From: Bombella favorum | Lineage (GTDB): Bacteria > Pseudomonadota > Alphaproteobacteria > Acetobacterales > Acetobacteraceae | Direction: 5' to 3' | Assembly: GCF_014048475.1 (NCBI RefSeq) | Contig: NZ_NWUS01000001.1 | Span: forward strand, 558,001 to 622,000 | Length of the DNA: 64,000 bases | Part shown: positions 44,570 to 54,159 of the stretch, piece by piece | Layout of the letters: each line of letters starts with the position of its first letter | Position numbering within the stretch: the first letter of the stretch is position 1 | Program-made: the position numbers and the translations under genes | The notes under the pieces: generated by a model | Told to the model about the DNA's origin: nothing | Database searches by the model: none | What the model saw: the letters and a program-made list of their open reading frames with translations, nothing else

Positions 44570-46348
44570 TTACACGGAAAAACGACCATCCCCGGCAAGG
44601 TCACGGCGGCTGCGCTCTAACTCCACAGCATAACAGCGCAGCGTATGCCGTTCACTCAGCTGGCCGACAAGCTGCCGGGACTGTCGGTCTTCCACAACTG
44701 CCAGCACGTCAGCTTCTGCCTCAGCGAACAGATCAGCCGCTTCCCGAATGGTCATATGCGGGTCCAGCATAACATCCCGATAACAGGCCAGAGTAGACAC
44801 GGTTTTTTCAGTCGCAGGAGCCGCCGTGATCTCGGATACCAAAACAATACCCTGATACCGCCCATCCTCATCCACCAGCACGAGGCGTTCTTCAATACCC
44901 AGCGTCAATTGAGCCTGCGCCTGCTGGATCGTCATAGCGGCCGGAAAGCTGCGTACCTGGGCCCGCATTAGCTTCTGTACAGTCAACGCGCGCAGACGGC
45001 CGACATCCACTGCAGACCGAATTGTCTCACCACGCAGATGAAAACGCCATGTCGCAAAATTATAACCAAATAGCCGCCTGACCGTCAGTAGGGACAGAAC
45101 AGCCGCCAGAACCACCGCACTGCTGATCGTCATGTTGCCTGTCATCTCCAGCACCAGACAAATCATAGTCATGGGGCCACCAATGATGGCCGTGGCCATA
45201 GCCGCCATGCCCAATACTGCACATACCTGCCCATCTGCCGGGGCCAACCCATAATGAGCCAGCAGATCACCAAACCCCTCGCCCGCCAGAACACCCAAGA
45301 ACAACGAGGCGAAGAACAACCCGCCCCGGAACCCCGAGCCAATGGAAAGGCAAGATGCCACAGCCTTAAGCAACAAAAGCAACAACGCCAGAGAAGGCAC
45401 CACCTTCCCTGCTAGCACCAACCCAACCCCGCCATGCCCTGCCGATAGGACTGACGGAAAAGACGCCGCCAGACAGGCTACAAGTACCCCTCCCACAACA
45501 GGCCGTAACCAGATAGGGACTGGCAGTTTCTGGAACACCCACTGTGTTTGCGTCACACAATACATGATGACAATTGCTGTGAGCGCACACAGGATTGCCA
45601 GCACACTGACACCAGGTACAGCACTCCAGCCCATATGCCAGCTCATCATCAAGGGGGGCACACCGCCCTTCACATGTACAAGATGCCGTACACCCAGCCC
45701 GGCCATTGCCGCCAGCGCAATAGGAAATAAATTGACGAGGCTGTAAGTCCCCAACACGATCTCGAATGCGTAGAAAGCCCCAGCGATGGGGGCATCAAAT
45801 CCAGCACTGACAGCCCCAGCCGCCCCAGCCCCCACAAGAATACGCAGCTCTTCCCGCCGGACACGGAACAAACGCCCCAGCCACGAACCGAACGCCGCCG
45901 ATATCTGCACATAGCCAGCTTCCAACCCTATGGACGCCCCTACGCCATTGGAAAGGACCGTCTGTACTGCAAGGCTGATACTATCCCGCACAGACATACG
46001 CCCCCCATGCAGGGCGTTAGCCTCTACTGGGTCCACTGGCCGGCGCACCATCCGCCTACGTAGGACTGCACCCATCACCCCCACAACGAGCCCCCCAAAA
46101 CCCAAAACCATGAGACACCGCCAGAGGGGCAATGCGGGCAGTTCCGACAGGCGGCCCCCATTATGCAGGCCATACAAGACAACATGCATACCGAGGGTCA
46201 CTGTGTTGATCACCAAAACACAGCCGCCCGCTAGCCCTCCCGTCAGTAATGCCAGCAGGAACAGCCCAAATCCGTCACGCCGCACGAATGACCGCAAAAT
46301 GGCAGGTGCAAGCGGCATCGTGTGTGATGGCCCGTTCCGTCTGGGCAT
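44570..46348 (-). CDS. ClC-family chloride channel/transporter with CBS domains
   Basis: 592-residue membrane protein. The ClC core shows GASIGLEAGYVQISAAFGSWLGRL (the gating Glu of GxEGP is kept, but R, G and P of GREGP are changed), AGAAGAVSAGFDAPIAGAFYAFE, and GFRGGLFFASLFLG in place of GIFAP. The GSGIP loop is not recognisable. Two CBS domains follow from about residue 450. It may be a channel or H+/Cl- exchanger; the motif changes make ion selectivity uncertain. The start follows GAGGAGA. It lies downstream of dapE behind a terminator. Confidence 0.87.
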   Translation of the reverse strand: MPRRNGPSHTMPLAPAILRSFVRRDGFGLFLLALLTGGLAGGCVLVINTVTLGMHVVLYGLHNGGRLSELPALPLWRCLMVLGFGGLVVGVMGAVLRRRMVRRPVDPVEANALHGGRMSVRDSISLAVQTVLSNGVGASIGLEAGYVQISAAFGSWLGRLFRVRREELRILVGAGAAGAVSAGFDAPIAGAFYAFEIVLGTYSLVNLFPIALAAMAGLGVRHLVHVKGGVPPLMMSWHMGWSAVPGVSVLAILCALTAIVIMYCVTQTQWVFQKLPVPIWLRPVVGGVLVACLAASFPSVLSAGHGGVGLVLAGKVVPSLALLLLLLKAVASCLSIGSGFRGGLFFASLFLGVLAGEGFGDLLAHYGLAPADGQVCAVLGMAAMATAIIGGPMTMICLVLEMTGNMTISSAVVLAAVLSLLTVRRLFGYNFATWRFHLRGETIRSAVDVGRLRALTVQKLMRAQVRSFPAAMTIQQAQAQLTLGIEERLVLVDEDGRYQGIVLVSEITAAPATEKTVSTLACYRDVMLDPHMTIREAADLFAEAEADVLAVVEDRQSRQLVGQLSERHTLRCYAVELERSRRDLAGDGRFSV

Positions 46349-46401
46349 GAAGGATAATCTCCTCTGGTCAACAATGAGGCAGTTACATTCCTATAACAAA
46401 A

Positions 46402-46428
46402 AAACCCGCCTCATCCCGGCGGGTTTTC
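46402..46428 (-). terminator. Terminator of the dapE operon
   Basis: On the minus strand AAAACCCGCC / GGCGGGTTTT forms a 10-bp stem with a T-run (TTTTTTTG) after it. It closes the long minus-strand cluster before the ClC gene. Confidence 0.85.
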
Positions 46429-46454
46429 CCAACAATTCATCTGTCTGAACTCAT

Positions 46455-47600
46455 TCAGACACCAAAACGCTGCATGAATTCCAGATAGACCTGCGTCAGC
46501 TGTTCTACAGAAGCCAGAGAAACATGCTCATCACGCTTGTGCATAGTTGCTCCCACCAGCCCGAACTCAGCTACCGGGCAGCAATGCGTAATAAAGCGGG
46601 CATCGGATGTACCCCCGCCTGTATCCAGCTTCGGTTGCCGGCCCGTTACCGCCTGAACAGCTTCGGAAAGCTGCCCTACCTCAGTTCCCGGGTCTGTTAG
46701 GAAGGATTCCCCGCTGACAGCCACCTCCATCGTAGCCTCTGGCGCATGATAGGAAACGACATCTCCTATCCAATTACGCAGGCTCTCGCTGGTGTGCAGA
46801 TCATTAAAACGAATATTTACCCGGGCCTGTGCCATGGCCGGAATCACATTGGTGGCCGGATTGCCAACATCTACACTCGTAATCTGCAATGAAGATGGTG
46901 CAAACCACTCACTTCCCTGATCCAAAGTGCGCGACGTCAGATCGCTCAGGATAGGCACCAGACGATGGATGGGGTTATCGGCCAAATGGGGATAGGCTAC
47001 GTGTCCCTGCACACCCTTGACCGTAATCACCACATTCATGCTGCCACGGCGACCAATTTTGATGACGTCACCCATCTCAGCCGGATTGGTTGGCTCACCC
47101 AGCAGACAGAAGTCAGGAGCCTCTCCCCGTTCCTTCATCCATTCCAGCACGGACTTCGTGCCATAATGGGCAGGCCCTTCCTCATCACCCGTGATGAGAA
47201 AAGCCAGACTACCTTTTAGCGGTCCAGCTTCCAGCCTACGCGCCACAGCCGCCAGAGCGGCCGCTACGCCCCCCTTCATGTCTGCAGTGCCACGCCCGTA
47301 AATATGCCCGTCTTTAATGTCACCGGCAAATGGGTCGCAGCTCCAGCCCTCACCGGGGGGCACAACATCCGTATGCCCTGCAAAACAGAGGCAGGGCTTC
47401 CCCGTCCCTAACCGAGCATAAAGATTGGGCGTTTGTTCCCCCTCCGGGCCAAAAGCGAGACGTGTAACCTCAAAGCCCATCATTTCCAACGCATGAGCTA
47501 CAACGCTCAATGCCCCGTCATCTGCTGGTGTTACGGAGCGGCACCGCAGAAGGTCCTGCAGGAGTGCGATGGGGTCGGATGTAAATGATGGGTGGCTCAT
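46455..47600 (-). CDS. dapE: Succinyl-diaminopimelate desuccinylase
   Basis: Zinc M20 amidohydrolase making LL-diaminopimelate for lysine and peptidoglycan. 381 residues. Metal and catalytic motifs: CFAGHTDVVPPGE, GRGTADMKGGVAA, ITGDEEGPAHYGT and the C-terminal GGTSDARFI. Eight bases after dapD, so both act in sequence in the same succinylase branch. Confidence 0.97.
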   Translation of the reverse strand: MSHPSFTSDPIALLQDLLRCRSVTPADDGALSVVAHALEMMGFEVTRLAFGPEGEQTPNLYARLGTGKPCLCFAGHTDVVPPGEGWSCDPFAGDIKDGHIYGRGTADMKGGVAAALAAVARRLEAGPLKGSLAFLITGDEEGPAHYGTKSVLEWMKERGEAPDFCLLGEPTNPAEMGDVIKIGRRGSMNVVITVKGVQGHVAYPHLADNPIHRLVPILSDLTSRTLDQGSEWFAPSSLQITSVDVGNPATNVIPAMAQARVNIRFNDLHTSESLRNWIGDVVSYHAPEATMEVAVSGESFLTDPGTEVGQLSEAVQAVTGRQPKLDTGGGTSDARFITHCCPVAEFGLVGATMHKRDEHVSLASVEQLTQVYLEFMQRFGV

Positions 47601-47608
47601 GGGGTTAC

Positions 47609-48439
47609 TCAGTCACGCAGCAGCTCGTTGATGGATGTCTTGGAGCGTGTGCGCTCATCAACCCGCTTGACGATCACAGCACAAGCCAGAGACGGCCCGC
47701 CCGGTGTTTTCGGCGGAAGGGTACCCGGAACAACCACAGAATAAGCCGGAACACGACCCATATGGATCTCACCCGTCGTGCGGTCCACAATCTTTGTGGA
47801 GGCCCCAAGGAACACCCCCATGGAAAGGACAGAACCACGCTCCACAACCACGCCCTCGGCCACTTCGGAACGGGCACCGATGAAGCAATCATCCCCGATT
47901 ATGACAGGAGCAGCCTGCAGCGGCTCCAGCACGCCACCAATACCGGCACCACCGCTGATGTGGCAGTTCTTACCAATCTGCGCACAGGAGCCAACCGTGG
48001 CCCATGTATCAATCATGGTACCGCTCTCGACACGGGCACCCAGATTGACGAAGCTCGGCATCAGCACGACACCCGGTGCAATGTAAGCAGAACGACGGAC
48101 AACAGCACCCGGAACAGCCCGGAAACCAGCCTTATCGAACTCTTCCTTACCCCAACCAGCGAATTTCAGCGGCACCTTATCAAAACCCGGAGCCCCACCA
48201 CAGGCATTGGCCATTGGCTCGGAATCATACAGACGGAAGGACATCAGAACGGCCTTTTTCAGCCATTCATGCACGACACGCTCATCTTCCTTCTGCTCAG
48301 CAACGCGGAACGTGCCATTATCCAGCCCAGCAAGAGCGGCTTCCACGACATCACGGGCCTGACCCTGTGTCTGTGAAGACAGGCTGGCACGATCTTCCCA
48401 AAGGGTTTCAATCTGCTTGCGAAGCTCTGCGTGATCCAT
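47609..48439 (-). CDS. dapD: 2,3,4,5-tetrahydropyridine-2,6-dicarboxylate N-succinyltransferase
   Basis: Acyltransferase of the succinylase lysine pathway, ~276 residues. It has an N-terminal helical domain ([15 protein letters not shown]) and a left-handed beta-helix with hexapeptides ([32 protein letters not shown]). The ATG at 48439 has AAGGAG seven bases before it; a longer frame to 48502 would run into the end of argB. Confidence 0.97.
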   Translation of the reverse strand: MDHAELRKQIETLWEDRASLSSQTQGQARDVVEAALAGLDNGTFRVAEQKEDERVVHEWLKKAVLMSFRLYDSEPMANACGGAPGFDKVPLKFAGWGKEEFDKAGFRAVPGAVVRRSAYIAPGVVLMPSFVNLGARVESGTMIDTWATVGSCAQIGKNCHISGGAGIGGVLEPLQAAPVIIGDDCFIGARSEVAEGVVVERGSVLSMGVFLGASTKIVDRTTGEIHMGRVPAYSVVVPGTLPPKTPGGPSLACAVIVKRVDERTRSKTSINELLRD

Positions 48440-48498
48440 AAAACGCTCCTTAAATTCTAAAACCATAACCCGGACAGGTCTGCGACCCGCCCCATAAC

Positions 48499-49437
48499 TC
48501 AATCCGCCTTAATAAGCGTACCCTGCCCTGCCTTGGTGAAAAGCTCCAGCAGGCAGGTATGTGGCACCCGGCCATCCAAAATAACGGCCGCTTTAGCACC
48601 AGCCTGCACGGCCTTGAGGCAGGTTTCCACCTTGGGAATCATACCGCCGGTGATGTGTCCTTCCCGGATAAGGCGACGGGCTTCTTCTGCCGTTAGTTCT
48701 TCAATACGCTGCCCGTTCTCATCCAGCACACCGGGAACATCCGTCAACATCAACAGGCGGGAGGCCCGCACGGCACCGGCAACGGCACCAGCGGCAGTAT
48801 CTGCATTGATGTTGTAGATTTCACCCTCTTCCCCAGCACCCAGCGGAGCCACGACCGGGATCAGCCCTGCACCCAAAAGGGCATAAAGCACACGGGGGTC
48901 TACACGCTCCGGCTTACCAACAAAACCGAGATCAACCGCCTCATTCTCGTTCTCATCCGTCCGATGATAATGGACAAGGCGACTTGCCTGAATCAAACGC
49001 CCATCACGGCCAGAAATCCCCACAGCCAAAGCACCAGCATGGCTAATAAGGTCCGCCACCTGTTTGTTCACCGTACCGGACAGGACCATCTCGATCACGT
49101 CGATCATTTCACGATCCGTGACACGGAGGCCATCAATGAAGCGGGACTCAACACCCAGACGCTTCATCATGCTGTTAATCTGCGGGCCGCCGCCATGCAC
49201 CACAATCGGGTTAATACCGACCAGCTTGAGCAAGGCAATGTCCCGCCCAAAGGTTGCCGCAAGGTTATTCTCAACCATCGCATGGCCACCATACTTCACG
49301 ACGATGGTGTCACCCGCATAGCGGCGCAGATAAGGCAGAGCCCCCGCCAGAACAGCCGCCTGCTGCTGATCGCTCAGACTATCAGGGGCCAGAAAGTCTT
49401 CTGGGAGAGAGGCAGGGAAAGAATTGGAAGAGGACAT
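48499..49437 (-). CDS. argB: Acetylglutamate kinase
   Basis: Second step of arginine synthesis, phosphorylating N-acetylglutamate. 312 residues: VVKYGGHAM (P-loop-like Lys), [33 protein letters not shown] and the C-terminal [15 protein letters not shown]. The ATG at 49437 is preferred; a GTG at 49446 adds three residues. A neighbour of engB and dapD, as in many alphaproteobacterial chromosomes. Confidence 0.96.
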   Translation of the reverse strand: MSSSNSFPASLPEDFLAPDSLSDQQQAAVLAGALPYLRRYAGDTIVVKYGGHAMVENNLAATFGRDIALLKLVGINPIVVHGGGPQINSMMKRLGVESRFIDGLRVTDREMIDVIEMVLSGTVNKQVADLISHAGALAVGISGRDGRLIQASRLVHYHRTDENENEAVDLGFVGKPERVDPRVLYALLGAGLIPVVAPLGAGEEGEIYNINADTAAGAVAGAVRASRLLMLTDVPGVLDENGQRIEELTAEEARRLIREGHITGGMIPKVETCLKAVQAGAKAAVILDGRVPHTCLLELFTKAGQGTLIKAD

Positions 49438-49462
49438 GACATTCACTCTACAGAAAAACTTT

Positions 49463-50116
49463 TCAGGGCTGTTCGGCGAAGCGGGCCATTATGCCACGCA
49501 GCTCTGCAACACCCAATGACGTCGCACTGCTTGTTGCCACAATATGAGGGAAAGCAGCCGCATGTGTTTTGGCCAACGCTTCCACTTCCTTTTGCCGCCC
49601 CGCCAGTGCGGAAGCCGACAGGGCATCACATTTAGTCAGAACGATCTGAAACACGACCGCTGCTTTATCCAGCAGATCGCACACTTCCTTGTCAGAAGCC
49701 TTGAGACCAACCCGCCCATCAATCAGCAGAATCACACGGGCCAGATTGGGCCGCCCCCGCAGATAGGCGAACATTGTCCGCTGCCAATCTTCTTTCACAG
49801 CTTTGGACGCCTTGGCAAAGCCGTAGCCCGGCATATCCACAAGGGACAGCCGCCCACCCAGATTGAAGAAATTGAGCTGCTTGGTCCGCCCCGGTTCGGA
49901 AGAGGCACGGGCCAGAGCCTTGCGGCCCGTCAGCGCATTGATGAGACTGGATTTACCGACATTAGACCGCCCCGCAAACGCTACCTCCGCCCGATCAGGG
50001 GGAGGTAGCTGCTCGATTGTCTGCGCTCCAAAGAAGAAATCACAGGGGCCAGCAAAAAGTCTGCGCCCTTCTTCCAGCTCTTCCTCGCTGGGCAGAACCG
50101 TCTGCATCTGCTCCAT
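49463..50116 (-). CDS. engB: Ribosome biogenesis GTPase EngB (YsxC/YihA)
   Basis: Small GTPase for 50S assembly and cell division. 217 residues with the G motifs: GRSNVGKSSLINALTG (G1), VDMPGYGFAKA (G3), TKCDALS (G4), SSATS (G5). The start overlaps the yidC stop as TGATG, so translation is coupled to the insertase gene. Confidence 0.95.
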   Translation of the reverse strand: MEQMQTVLPSEEELEEGRRLFAGPCDFFFGAQTIEQLPPPDRAEVAFAGRSNVGKSSLINALTGRKALARASSEPGRTKQLNFFNLGGRLSLVDMPGYGFAKASKAVKEDWQRTMFAYLRGRPNLARVILLIDGRVGLKASDKEVCDLLDKAAVVFQIVLTKCDALSASALAGRQKEVEALAKTHAAAFPHIVATSSATSLGVAELRGIMARFAEQP

Positions 50117-51894
50117 CACGGACCTTTCTTCTTTGCAGCACCGCCCTTACGGGGTGCTTTGCCTTTGCGGCTACCCAGCGGCACGGGCAGGCTCGTCCGG
50201 CGCTCGATGTAATGTTGCTGAAGGAATGTCAGCACGTTGTTCCACGTATAATAAACTAGGAGACCCGCCGGGAAACTGGACATCACAAAAACATACACGA
50301 TGGGCATGAACTGCATGATGCGGGCCTGTGCGGGGTCCATGCTAACCATGCTGTGTTTCTGCAGCAGCCAGAAGGTAATACCCAGCGCTGCGCCCCAGAC
50401 ACTGAGGTGCAGGAACGAAAAAATATGCGTTGGTTCGAACGGCAGCAACCCGAACAAATTGAACAGGTTGGTCGGGTCCGGCACGGAAAGGTCTTTGATC
50501 CAGCCGAAGAAAGGCGCATGACGCTCATCAATGCTCAGATTGAGCATCTTATACAGGCAGAAGAAGATTGGAGCCTGAATCAGCATGGGCAGACAGCCCC
50601 CTGCTGGATTGATCTTCTCCTCCTTATACAGCGCCATGACCTTCTGATTCATGGTCATCGGGTCGCTTTTGTACTTCTCCCGAATCTCAGTCACCTTCGG
50701 TGCAATCAAGCGCATACGTGCAGCAGACTGTGCCGCTTTGGAAGCTAGCGGGAACAGTACGATCTTGACCATTAGCGTCATGACCATCAGCGCAAGACCG
50801 AAATTACCGATATGCGCATAAAGCCAATGCAGAAGGAAAAGGATCGGCTTCGTCAGGAAGCTGAACCAGCCAAAATCAATACTATCATCAAAACGAGGTA
50901 GATTTAGCTTGCGGCCATAGTAACGCAGCAGCCCCGGCTCCTTGGCCCCCGCAAAAAGATGGCTCCCCTGCCCGAGGCGGGCACCATCCTGAATCACCTG
51001 TGGCTCCTGCGAGGTGAAGGTGACACGATAAGCCCCGTGGCCTTCCGGCAGATAGCTATATTGGGCCCGCACATTGGAGGACGCATCAGCCCCGATAGCG
51101 GTCAGCCAGTATTTATCTGTAATACCGCCCCAGCCACCTTTACCGGAATCTGTCCATGACACATGGCCCGGCCCATTACCGTCTGTCCGCAGGGACTTAT
51201 ACCCTTCGTCAGCTAGCTTGCCATTCATAACAGCGATAGGCCCTTCGTAAGCCACGAAAGACCCCGTTTCCTCGGGGAGGTAATCACGCTGCACACGCTG
51301 GAAGGGATAGACCGAAACAGGCTGCCCAGAATGGTTCTCCACCTCCTGCTGCACGCTCATCATGTAATGACGATCCTGCGCCAGATGAATGATGAAACGC
51401 ACACCAGCCCCATTGTCCCAATACAGGGTAACGGGTGTTTCGGGTGTCAGGCTGGTCTGAGTGCCATCCACCTTCCAAAGGGACTGCTCATTAGGCAGAC
51501 GGGTCGTAAAGCCAGCAGCATTCTCCCAGCCAATGACCAGATAATTCGGCTTCTCACCGCCAGCCCGGTCTAGCAGACGGACCAGAGGACTATCCTTGGC
51601 GATTGTCTCCCGGTAACGGATCAGCTCCAGGTCATCAAACCGTGCCCCTCGCAGATTGAAGGAGCCCTGAACATCTGATGATACAACCTTCAGCCGATGC
51701 TCCTGATGATCATCTGCCTCTTCCACTGGGCTAGCAGACACTGGCGGTGCAGGTGGCACAACAGCCGCAGGGGCTGGAGCAGCATTCTGCGCCTCCACCG
51801 TCTTATGCCTATCTGGCGACAGGAAGAAATTAAAACCGATCAGGATCAGGGCCGACAGGGCGACGGCCAGAATAATACGTTTGCTACTTTCCAT
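50116..51894 (-). CDS. yidC: Membrane protein insertase YidC
   Basis: Inserts inner-membrane proteins, alone or with SecYEG. 592 residues: an N-terminal helix (IILAVALSALILIGFNFF), a large periplasmic beta-supersandwich (P1, ~60-350), and the core of five helices with NFGLALMVMTLMVKIVLFPLASKA and the conserved hydrophilic-groove Arg, then GGCLPMLIQAPIFFCLYKML. The C-tail is very basic (RKGKAPRKGGAAKKKGP), typical for ribosome contact in Alphaproteobacteria. Confidence 0.97.
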   Translation of the reverse strand: MESSKRIILAVALSALILIGFNFFLSPDRHKTVEAQNAAPAPAAVVPPAPPVSASPVEEADDHQEHRLKVVSSDVQGSFNLRGARFDDLELIRYRETIAKDSPLVRLLDRAGGEKPNYLVIGWENAAGFTTRLPNEQSLWKVDGTQTSLTPETPVTLYWDNGAGVRFIIHLAQDRHYMMSVQQEVENHSGQPVSVYPFQRVQRDYLPEETGSFVAYEGPIAVMNGKLADEGYKSLRTDGNGPGHVSWTDSGKGGWGGITDKYWLTAIGADASSNVRAQYSYLPEGHGAYRVTFTSQEPQVIQDGARLGQGSHLFAGAKEPGLLRYYGRKLNLPRFDDSIDFGWFSFLTKPILFLLHWLYAHIGNFGLALMVMTLMVKIVLFPLASKAAQSAARMRLIAPKVTEIREKYKSDPMTMNQKVMALYKEEKINPAGGCLPMLIQAPIFFCLYKMLNLSIDERHAPFFGWIKDLSVPDPTNLFNLFGLLPFEPTHIFSFLHLSVWGAALGITFWLLQKHSMVSMDPAQARIMQFMPIVYVFVMSSFPAGLLVYYTWNNVLTFLQQHYIERRTSLPVPLGSRKGKAPRKGGAAKKKGP

Positions 51895-52019
51895 CGGGCA
51901 GGAGCCGCTCTCTCATTATGCTGGAAGGGTAGGTTGCCTCATTCACTGGCTTAAAATCGTCCCCAAAACAATAGCTGCGCCATTTTTTTTGCGTTTTCTT
52001 CCCAAGGAACGACTAGCCA

Positions 52020-52250
52020 TCATGGGGGATAATCCACGCCGCCCGAATGAAAAGGGTGGCATCTGAAAATACGGCAGAGCGTCAGACATCCCCCTCGGAT
52101 AGGGCCGTGGCGGCGGATAGCTTCTTCACCGTAGGCACTGCAACTGGGATGGAAACGGCACTGCCTACCCATAAGCGGGCTAAAAAAAAGACGGTAGAGC
52201 TTTATCAGCCCCAGTAAGAGGACAGAAAGCAGCCAACTGGCCGCCTTCAC
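52020..52250 (-). CDS. yidD: Membrane protein insertion efficiency factor YidD
   Basis: A 76-residue amphipathic accessory factor for YidC. The conserved [30 protein letters not shown] with its Cys pair and the terminal [12 protein letters not shown] are diagnostic. It overlaps rnpA by ATGA. The 125-base gap to yidC may carry a separate promoter. Confidence 0.95.
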   Translation of the reverse strand: MKAASWLLSVLLLGLIKLYRLFFSPLMGRQCRFHPSCSAYGEEAIRRHGPIRGGCLTLCRIFRCHPFHSGGVDYPP

Positions 52251-52597
52251 TCTCTCCCTGCCTTCTCAAGGGCCTGCAAGACCCGCCGCACATCATGTTT
52301 CAGAAGAGGGAAAGGCCGCATTCTGGTTGCGGCACGTCCGATCAGGACGATATCACCCGAGGAAGGACATCCTTCCTCCTTCACCACTAGCCGGAGGGCT
52401 TCCCGCAAGCGGCGGCGTGTACGATTGCGTATGACGGAATTACCGACCTTTTTGGTAACAGTAAAACCGGCCCGTACTGTCATGTCCCCCTGCCCCGGCA
52501 ACACCTGGCCGATTAGCCCGGGAGACACGACCTTATGGCCCTTGCGGGCCACACGCAGAAACTGCGACCGCTTCTGCAGGCGGTCAGGCTGTTTCAT
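52247..52597 (-). CDS. rnpA: Ribonuclease P protein component
   Basis: Protein subunit of RNase P, maturing tRNA 5' ends. 116 residues, basic, with [14 protein letters not shown] and the RNR motif [16 protein letters not shown]. It starts two bases after the rpmH stop, the classic pair. Confidence 0.95.
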   Translation of the reverse strand: MKQPDRLQKRSQFLRVARKGHKVVSPGLIGQVLPGQGDMTVRAGFTVTKKVGNSVIRNRTRRRLREALRLVVKEEGCPSSGDIVLIGRAATRMRPFPLLKHDVRRVLQALEKAGRE

Positions 52598-52599
52598 GC

Positions 52600-52734
52600 T
52601 CAGGCAGAGAGCTTCTTACGGCCCTTGGCGCGACGGTTGGCCAGAACACGACGGCCACCCACTGTGGCGGAGCGTGTGCGGAAGCCGTGGCGACGCTTAC
52701 GAACCAGACGGGAAGGCTGATATGTGCGCTTCAT
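52600..52734 (-). CDS. rpmH: 50S ribosomal protein L34
   Basis: 44-residue protein beginning [18 protein letters not shown] and ending in [11 protein letters not shown], the universal L34 sequence. It heads the rpmH-rnpA-yidD-yidC group. A 7-bp inverted repeat ACATGTC / GACATGT (52759-52778) lies in its leader. Confidence 0.98.
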   Translation of the reverse strand: MKRTYQPSRLVRKRRHGFRTRSATVGGRRVLANRRAKGRKKLSA

Positions 52735-52908
52735 CTTTTCAATCCTCTAATCTTAACAACATGTCGATAAAGACATGTATCAGAACAGGACGCACCCAGT
52801 AACGCCCCTCCACTTAGGGAGTGGCTTTTAAGGGGATGGCCCTGCCCTGTCAATCCTGCAATTCCATGCGAAGCGCACAGACTGCTAAGCCATACCCGAC
52901 TTTCGGGC

Positions 52909-53304
52909 TCAGGCGTCCTTCTTTTCGATCAACTCAATCTTGTATCCATCAGGGTCCTGCACAAAGGCAATGACAATACCCGTGTTACCCATTGGCCCTG
53001 CCTCACGAGTGACACGCCCGCCCCCCTGACGGACGACATCTACAGCGGCTGCAACGTCACGCACACCAACGGCAAAATGCCCGAAACCCGTACCGTGCGT
53101 ATAGTCCTCGGCCTGATCCCAATTGTAGGTCAGTTCGATCTCGGCCTCACCACGGGCATTGCCCTCGTACCCAATATAAACCAGCGTGAAACGTCCTTCC
53201 GGAACTTCCAGACGGCGAAGTTCACGCATACCCAGAAGATGATAAAATGCCAGACTGCGATCAAGGTCTCGTACACGGACCATCGTATGAAGATAAATGC
53301 TCAT
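52909..53304 (-). CDS. gloA: Lactoylglutathione lyase (glyoxalase I)
   Basis: Detoxifies methylglyoxal as its hemithioacetal with glutathione. 131 residues, two glyoxalase beta-alpha-beta-beta-beta modules: TMVRVRDLDRSLAFYHLLGMR, ELTYNWDQAEDY, GFGHFAVGVRDV and FVQDPDGYKIELIEK, with the metal His/Glu positions kept. It follows lpxI by 15 bases where lpxB is often found. Confidence 0.94.
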   Translation of the reverse strand: MSIYLHTMVRVRDLDRSLAFYHLLGMRELRRLEVPEGRFTLVYIGYEGNARGEAEIELTYNWDQAEDYTHGTGFGHFAVGVRDVAAAVDVVRQGGGRVTREAGPMGNTGIVIAFVQDPDGYKIELIEKKDA

Positions 53305-53319
53305 ATATCTTACATCCTT

Positions 53320-54159
53320 TTATTCAGAAATGGCGTCCGAACCCAGCCCGTAAAGGAACAGCCCCAGACGATCCGCCTCCTTTATACAGCGATCCGCCTC
53401 CATCACCAAGGTAAGCCGTGAGGGAAATGCCACCCCCCGCAAGCCTGCTTCTGCCGCCTTTCTGATGGTTTCTGGCCCGATAGCGGGCATATCCGCTCGC
53501 AGCTCCTGCCCTGCCTTAGGCATCTTGACCAGCACGCCACCAGCCCCTTCCTGCTTCACACTACCACAGCGCAGCAGCATGGCGTCTGTTCCCTCCAGGG
53601 CCTCAACAGCCAGTGTCAGCCCCTTTTGCACGACACAACCCTGCCCAATGTCTAGCGGCCCCATGACGGACAATATATGCACGGCCTGACGGATATCAGC
53701 CCTCGCCTGACGATCGGGCCTGACCCGCCCCCAGGAGCCACATCTATTGCTTGTTGTATCAAGAAACTCATGGGCTCCCCGCACATGGAAGCCTTCCTCT
53801 TCCAGCAACCTGACAATTGCTGCCAGAAGGCCATCGTCGCCAGCAAACAAAGCCCGCCCCAGCTTGGCAAGCAGACGCACGCCCTCTGCATCCGGCCGCA
53901 AAGACCGCCATGAAGGTCTCTTAACGGGGCCTATCAATACAAGTTCAGCACAGCCCTGCCGACGCAGAGCCTGAAGAATAGCCCCTGCTGCTGCAAGACG
54001 GATTATTTCATGCGGATAAGGGGCCAAGAGGGACTCATCTGCGAACCCCTCGAACCCTATAAGGAATGGCTCTTGCCCTTTGCTCCTAAGGGCTTCCGCC
54101 ACCTGAGCCGGAAGCGGACCGCCACCGGCCAGTATCCCAACCCGAGCGGGCTGGCTCAC
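53320..54159 (-). CDS. lpxI: UDP-2,3-diacylglucosamine pyrophosphatase LpxI
   Basis: Makes lipid X from UDP-diacylglucosamine, replacing LpxH in Alphaproteobacteria. 279 residues (DUF1009 family): VGILAGGGPLPAQVAEAL at the start, then LVLIGPVKRPSW, DIGQGCVVQKGLTLAVEA and MPAIGPETIRKAAEAGLRGV. It overlaps lpxA by ATGA. Confidence 0.94.
   Translation of the reverse strand: MSQPARVGILAGGGPLPAQVAEALRSKGQEPFLIGFEGFADESLLAPYPHEIIRLAAAGAILQALRRQGCAELVLIGPVKRPSWRSLRPDAEGVRLLAKLGRALFAGDDGLLAAIVRLLEEEGFHVRGAHEFLDTTSNRCGSWGRVRPDRQARADIRQAVHILSVMGPLDIGQGCVVQKGLTLAVEALEGTDAMLLRCGSVKQEGAGGVLVKMPKAGQELRADMPAIGPETIRKAAEAGLRGVAFPSRLTLVMEADRCIKEADRLGLFLYGLGSDAISE

Noticed and set aside
52810-52824. CCACT/AGTGG repeat upstream of rpmH as a terminator of gloA
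   Set aside because: It is upstream of rpmH but downstream of nothing on the plus strand, and the five-pair stem lacks a T-run on the minus strand.
52735-52908. Replication origin near rpmH
   Set aside because: No cluster of DnaA boxes or dnaA gene is visible; in Alphaproteobacteria the origin is usually elsewhere.
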